Source: JAJYZP01 sp049964535 (lineage in GTDB: Bacteria > Actinomycetota > Acidimicrobiia > Acidimicrobiales > Acidimicrobiaceae). Taken from it: DNA of 9,754 nt. The notes under the pieces are model-generated. The model did no database searches. It worked only from the letters and a program-made list of their open reading frames with translations, and was not told the origin of the DNA. Numbering within the stretch: the stretch's first letter is position 1; each line of letters begins with the position of its first letter. A program made the translations under genes and the position numbers. Shown in pieces: positions 6,241 to 9,754 of this stretch. The stretch spans positions 1 to 9,754 of the forward strand of contig JBMFXG010000098.1 in assembly GCA_049964535.1 (NCBI GenBank). Direction: 5' to 3'.

Positions 6241-6531
6241 TTACGATGCCTGAGCTAACTTTCGCCGCTGACGCCGTATGCGACGAATGACTCGCCGCTC
6301 CTCCTCGTCCTTACCGCCCCATATGCCGTACTCTTGATTCGTACGCAGGGCGAACTCAAGACACTGATCGACAACTGCACACCGGAGACAGACCGCCTTG
6401 GCAGCGGCGATCTGGATCTCGGCATCTCCGGTCACACCAACGGGAAAAAAGAGATCGAGGTCTTCGCTCGCACAACGGGCCTCGGCACGCCAATCCTCGT
6501 AGTTCCAAGTCGCCAACTTTGACGAGTCCAT
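6241..6531 (-). CDS. WhiB-family [4Fe-4S] transcriptional regulator, WhiB1-like
   Basis: A 96-aa member of the actinobacterial Wbl family, which binds a redox- and NO-sensitive [4Fe-4S] cluster and controls transcription with the primary sigma factor. The four ligands are C20, C48, C51 and C57 (C-x27-C-x2-C-x5-C). The segments LFFPVG and QIAAAKAVCLRC resemble WhiB1 most closely. The turn motif GIWGG (69-73) is followed by an Arg/Lys-rich tail (RRIRRQRRK) for DNA binding. The ATG at 6531 is chosen because GGAGGAG (6546-6540) lies 8 nt upstream on the minus strand and because family members are 80-100 aa; an in-frame extension to 6624 would add 31 unrelated residues. It is convergent with the men genes and has a long upstream region. 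Confidence 0.93.
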   Translation of the reverse strand: MDSSKLATWNYEDWRAEARCASEDLDLFFPVGVTGDAEIQIAAAKAVCLRCAVVDQCLEFALRTNQEYGIWGGKDEEERRVIRRIRRQRRKLAQAS

Positions 6532-6683
6532 CGAGAGGTCTCCTCCAAACGGGCTTATAGAGGGCCCATTAACCTTGACAACCCCCTCGTCAAGGAACGC
6601 TTCTTCCGAAAGACACACCCACATCCCACTGTGTCTCTCACTATCATCACTACCGCCACACGCGAACTCGCCAAAGGGTATCG

Positions 6684-6711
6684 GTCATATCCAATCTCGG
6701 AACGACCTCAA
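6684..6711 (-). promoter_or_regulatory. candidate whiB promoter
   Basis: On the minus strand TTGAGG (6711-6706) and TATGAC (6689-6684) are spaced by 16 bp, about 150 bp upstream of the whiB ATG. A weaker alternative further upstream is TTGAAC with TATTTG at 17 bp. Called from hexamer resemblance only. Confidence 0.25.
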
Positions 6712-6728
6712 ATACCGACCAACTAAGT

Positions 6729-6747
6729 CAAGTTCAATACAAGTTCA
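6729..6747. repeat. tandem repeat CAAGTTCA, 11-bp period
   Basis: CAAGTTCA occurs at 6729-6736 and again at 6740-6747, separated by ATA. The period of 11 bp is about one helical turn, so two proteins could bind side by side on one face of the DNA. The segment also holds the inverted pair CAATAC / GTATTG around the second copy. It lies about 200 bp upstream of the whiB start. Confidence 0.5.
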
Positions 6748-7304
6748 CGTATTGTTTACACTAGCCATCCTACGATTTAGTCATGTTTATTTAACAATAT
6801 TTCTCAGCGATTTCTTCCATCGCAAAATGAGATCGGCATGTAAACGTTGACGTACGCAGAGACCGATAGTGAATGCCAAAAAATCAAGAAAGAAGATCCT
6901 GCTCAAAGAGCACAAATGCGATTCGAGAACCTCCACCTCGCGTGCTCGCACAGCTTACTGAACAAAAGATCAGCTACTGGGAACCCCTCGCAGGGACACA
7001 AGAAGCACCAGCGAGCGATGATCAAAGCTGCTCCTCCGAGCCCTCGGGCTCTGCGCCAACGCAGTAGCCAGCCTGCACGACCCATACGCAGCGACACGTT
7101 CCGTAGCTACTACAGCGACGCTTCGATACCTCGCTCTGAGGTAACCCAAAGTACCAATGCCGAAGGTCGGACCTCTTCCCTACACATGGCTCCCTACGAA
7201 CCTTCGATGTCGTTCTTCCGAGGTACAACCTCTCGTCCGACAGTGCGCCGCTATCGAATGAACTCTACTGCTTGAAGCGTACGCTCGTCTTGCACTCTGA
7301 GATC

Positions 7305-8186
7305 TCACGAGCCATCGCCCTCGCTCGAGGCCGAGGTGGAGTCACTGACTGCCGAGCGAAAGATGGACTCGCTACGTGCTAAAACTATGAGCGAACAGGC
7401 AAGCCCTATCAACGCAGCCAAGCCCCAGAGAAGATTCTGCGACGGGAAAAGTGGCTCACCGACCATGAAGCGTCCGAGGACCATGGCTACCAGAGGTTCA
7501 CCCACGGTCAAGATCGGAAGAACGAGCTTGAGTTCACCGAATTGAAAGGCGCTCTGTGTCAACAACAACGACAGTGGTGCAGAGGCCAATAGTATCCAAA
7601 GCTGATAGCCCGTGAGAGCATGCACTACGCCGACATCGATTTGGAGGCCGACCTCTCGTTCCAAGACTGAGGCACAGCCGAGAGAGAGGGCTCCAAAGCC
7701 CGCTACCAACAGCGTTGGGAGGCGTTCCTTCGTCCTCTTTGCCACCAGATAGAGAATCGCACAGCCTCCGAAAACGATAAGAGAGACCAGGACTGTGAGA
7801 CTCGACGAGACAGCCTCGGTCGTACTCGTACCGCGCAGTACAACGAATGCGGTTAGCAGTAGTGCGACTGCGAGGGTTGCAAGGAGTTCAACGACTGAGA
7901 GTGATCGACGTGCAAGCCGACGCTCGATCACGATTGCAAGAACTAATCCAAGAGAGAGAACAGGTTGGACGACAGAGATCGGGCCAAAGATCAGAGCAAC
8001 GAACTGACCTGCTATCCCTACAACATCGAAGCCAATACTCCAGAGGAAGTCGACGGAGCGAAAAAGTCCCGTCAGAAGGCCGATCGACATATTGAGATGT
8101 TCAGCTTGAGCGCGACTCGCCCGATATTGCCCTACGGACGCACAAGCGAAACCGATTGCAGATATCAAAGCGAGGCTAACAACCAC
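7305..8186 (-). CDS. multi-spanning membrane protein, DMT superfamily (NIPA/EamA-like)
   Basis: A 293-aa integral membrane protein with about nine hydrophobic segments, starting at residues 2-19 and ending with LLWGLAALIGLACSLIVLA near the C-terminus, then a Ser/acidic cytoplasmic tail. Two internally related segments, FGPISVVQPVLSLGLVLA and LKLVLPILTVGEPLVAMVLG, are the helix pair typical of DMT carriers, and the spacing resembles the NIPA-type Mg transporter-like branch. The substrate cannot be read from the sequence. The GTG at 8186 starts directly before the first helix. There is no Shine-Dalgarno sequence; instead TATACT (8200-8195) lies 8 nt upstream, so the mRNA is probably leaderless. 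It is divergent from the glycosyltransferase, with only 25 bp between start codons. Confidence 0.8.
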   Translation of the reverse strand: MVVSLALISAIGFACASVGQYRASRAQAEHLNMSIGLLTGLFRSVDFLWSIGFDVVGIAGQFVALIFGPISVVQPVLSLGLVLAIVIERRLARRSLSVVELLATLAVALLLTAFVVLRGTSTTEAVSSSLTVLVSLIVFGGCAILYLVAKRTKERLPTLLVAGFGALSLGCASVLEREVGLQIDVGVVHALTGYQLWILLASAPLSLLLTQSAFQFGELKLVLPILTVGEPLVAMVLGRFMVGEPLFPSQNLLWGLAALIGLACSLIVLARSESIFRSAVSDSTSASSEGDGS

Positions 8187-8194
8187 GTAATTTG

Positions 8195-8202
8195 AGTATA
8201 AG
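8195..8202. promoter_or_regulatory. shared bidirectional -10 element for two leaderless genes
   Basis: AGTATAAG reads TATAAG on the plus strand (8197-8202) and TATACT on the minus strand (8200-8195); the self-complementary TATA (8197-8200) is used by both. The plus start codon follows after 9 nt and the minus start codon after 8 nt, so transcription starting 7-9 nt from each -10 would begin at or within a nucleotide or two of each start codon. No Shine-Dalgarno sequence is present for either gene and -35 matches are poor on both sides. Confidence 0.5.
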
Positions 8203-8211
8203 CTGTGAACG

Positions 8212-9754
8212 ATGGCAAAAAGGATCTTGGTGGTGTCGGCGCGAATGGGCGCAGGGCACGATGGCGCAGCACGGGAGATCTGTAAGAAGCTCGACGCCTA
8301 CGGATACGAGACCAAGATCGTTGACTTCCTTGACGCTTCTCCTATCGCCGGGAAGATCCTGTACGACACCTATCACTTCCAAATGGAGCGTTCTCCTTGG
8401 ACCTACTCGGCCATGTACTGGGCCTGGTCCAAGTTCAACGTGCTCACACGAGTGACGACTCTCATCTTCGGACTCCTCTTCGAACGACGCCTGCGTCAAT
8501 GGGCGACCGAATACCAAGCCGACGCTATCGTTTCAACCTATCCATTCGCGTCGGTCGTATTGGGAAGGGCTCGACGCAAACGGATCAACCCTCTGCGGGT
8601 ACCGGCGATCACCTTCCTCACTGACTTTGCGGTTCATCCTCTCTGGGTCCACGAAGGAATCGACGAGCATGTGTGCGTATCGCCCAGCGCGGCTTCAGGT
8701 GTGCGTCACCTACTGCAATCTCCAAGGATCTCCGTTTCCGGTCCCTTCGTCAATGAAGAGTTCTTTACCATACGCAAGAAGGCCGCCCTCCGAGAAGAGC
8801 TCTCCCTCCCGACGGAGGAGACGGTCGTCATTCTCTCCGCTGGTTCTTGGGGCGTTGGTGATATCGAATCTACGTATCGCGCACTCACTCAAGAGCCAGG
8901 CATCTATCCGATACTCATCTGTGGGCGCAATGAAGTCCTCTATCAGCGGATTCACAAGGTGCCAGGGGGACGCGCAATAGGGTGGACCGACAGAATGGTC
9001 GACTACCTGACCGCTGCCGATGTCGTCGTACAGAACGCCGGTGGACTCACCGCACTCGAAGCCTTCGCTACAGGTACCCCGGTCGTCTCGTACAAACCAA
9101 TTGCGGGCCACGGCCGTGACAACACCAAGCGCATGCAGCTCAGCGGAGTCACGCTTTATGCTCGCCATCACAGCGACCTCCTTGCTGCTATTCATCAAGC
9201 AGTGGAACGTCGAGAGACTCTGACGACCAACGCTCTTTCACTCTTTGACCCTGAGCCAGAACGATATATCCACAACGCTATTGAGAACGCGACCCCAGTC
9301 CCAACCCCTCCCGACCTACCTCTGAGACCGTCACGCGTACTCAGTCGGATCGCAGTTAGTGCTCTCATGCTGCTCGTTGCGAGTAACCTCGCTGCAGATC
9401 TCGTCGGAGCACGAGGTCTCAACGTCGCTTCCGCATCCGTACAGCTCCCCTACGTCTATTTAGCTGTGCTGCCGACTGCGGCCGACCTACGATCACCGGC
9501 GGTTGAGCAGGCATTAGTTACCAACGACATCTCAGCTATTGTCCCACTCTCGTTGGCCCGACTCGCTCCTCATGGGGTTCGCACCTTTGCTCGCGATGGC
9601 ATCACTTTGATCAACGGCGGCTCGACCGACGACGCTGCGCTACACCTCCTACTGCCCATCAACGCAGCGGCACAGACCTATGCAGCTCTCAAAGCCATCA
9701 CCGGGCACGTTCTCCCGGTCTATCTTCCTCAGGAACACTTGAACGGGGTAGACC
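8212..9754 (+). CDS. MGDG-synthase-type glycosyltransferase with C-terminal NodB-like region, partial
   Basis: The frame is open from ATG 8212 to the right edge (514 codons, no stop). Residues 1-170 match the MGDG synthase N-terminal domain (GT28/MurG-like, GT-B fold): MGAGHDGAA (12-20), IVSTYPFASVVLG (106-118), ITFLTDFAVHPLWVH (133-147). Residues about 200-335 form the GT28 C-terminal nucleotide-sugar domain, with QNAGGLTALEAFATGTPVV (274-292) and GHGRDN (299-304). The family transfers a hexose to a lipid acceptor at the membrane. After a Pro-rich linker (361-370) a hydrophobic helix (about 380-398) leads into a region from about 410 on that resembles polysaccharide deacetylase (NodB), but with INGG in place of NHT. 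Start: no Shine-Dalgarno sequence, but TATAAG 9 nt upstream suggests a leaderless mRNA. Lipid and sugar substrate are unknown. Confidence 0.85.
   Translation, partial: MAKRILVVSARMGAGHDGAAREICKKLDAYGYETKIVDFLDASPIAGKILYDTYHFQMERSPWTYSAMYWAWSKFNVLTRVTTLIFGLLFERRLRQWATEYQADAIVSTYPFASVVLGRARRKRINPLRVPAITFLTDFAVHPLWVHEGIDEHVCVSPSAASGVRHLLQSPRISVSGPFVNEEFFTIRKKAALREELSLPTEETVVILSAGSWGVGDIESTYRALTQEPGIYPILICGRNEVLYQRIHKVPGGRAIGWTDRMVDYLTAADVVVQNAGGLTALEAFATGTPVVSYKPIAGHGRDNTKRMQLSGVTLYARHHSDLLAAIHQAVERRETLTTNALSLFDPEPERYIHNAIENATPVPTPPDLPLRPSRVLSRIAVSALMLLVASNLAADLVGARGLNVASASVQLPYVYLAVLPTAADLRSPAVEQALVTNDISAIVPLSLARLAPHGVRTFARDGITLINGGSTDDAALHLLLPINAAAQTYAALKAITGHVLPVYLPQEHLNGVD

Larger units (their letters stand above)
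6532..7304. other. long intergenic region upstream of whiB, AT-rich core
   Basis: These 773 bp separate the start of whiB from the stop of the NIPA-like gene. The part 6720-6850 is distinctly AT-rich relative to its surroundings and holds a tandem CAAGTTCA repeat, a hairpin (6803-6831) and a 7-bp inverted repeat GTTTACA (6754-6760) / TGTAAAC (6839-6845). The part 6850-7304 is open in a plus-strand frame from a TTG at 6847 to 7275 (142 codons), but that frame has no ribosome binding site, no recognisable motif and a basic, Ser-rich product, and a shorter minus frame overlaps it. No tRNA, RNase P, SRP or tmRNA signature was seen. Confidence 0.5.

Noticed and set aside
6532..6624. 31-residue N-terminal extension of WhiB
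   Set aside because: GGAGGAG lies 8 nt before the ATG at 6531, and family members are normally 80-100 aa.
7038..7051. GAGCC-CTCG-GGCTC hairpin
   Set aside because: Only 5 bp, no T-tract on either side, and not placed at a gene end.
6847..7275. 142-codon plus-strand frame starting at a TTG
   Set aside because: No ribosome binding site, no motif, basic Ser/Arg-rich product, and competing frames on the other strand; mentioned only within the intergenic entry.
8710..9198. 162-codon minus-strand frame
   Set aside because: It is antisense to the conserved GT28 domain of the glycosyltransferase, and its product matches nothing recognisable.
1..9754. CRISPR array or phage-defence system
   Set aside because: No regularly spaced repeats and no defence-type proteins were found in any frame.

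Overview
The window looks like chromosomal DNA of an actinobacterium. The strongest evidence is a WhiB-family iron-sulfur regulator, a family confined to Actinobacteria and their phages. Two probable leaderless genes and moderate GC (about 53% by eye) fit as well. A metal-exposed or acidophilic lineage such as the Acidimicrobiia would suit the mercury genes and the composition, but that is inference.

Layout from left to right. (1) The 5' part of a tRNA-Ala(TGC) gene on the minus strand is cut by the window edge, followed by about 365 bp without a recognisable gene. (2) A compact mercury-resistance operon follows: mercuric reductase merA and an ArsR-type metal sensor joined by an ATGA overlap, behind a sigma70-like promoter with an inverted repeat over its -35. 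(3) An intact IS5-family element of 938 bp (2536-3473) has imperfect terminal repeats and a 3-bp TAA target duplication. It sits exactly in a -10-like sequence. (4) A tiny membrane-anchored zinc-ribbon protein and an unrecognised 121-aa frame lead into two menaquinone genes, menG (demethylmenaquinone methyltransferase) and an isochorismate synthase. These last three frames are joined by 4-nt overlaps (ATGA, GTGA). (5) A WhiB1-like gene is convergent with the men genes and has a long, partly AT-rich upstream region (6532-7304) with a tandem repeat and a hairpin but no convincing gene. (6) A divergent pair has start codons only 25 bp apart: a NIPA/DMT-like multi-spanning membrane protein (minus) and a large MGDG-synthase-type glycosyltransferase (plus, running off the right edge). 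Both appear to be read from one shared, near-symmetric TATA -10 element, probably as leaderless mRNAs.

How the genes work together: merA and its sensor form a self-contained detoxification unit with no visible merT/merP transporter. menG and isochorismate synthase act at the last and first committed steps of menaquinone synthesis. The divergent pair may act at the membrane or envelope. The most unusual items are the shared bidirectional -10 and the glycosyltransferase. The latter carries, after a transmembrane helix, a C-terminal region resembling a NodB polysaccharide-deacetylase fold that has lost its metal-binding histidines.
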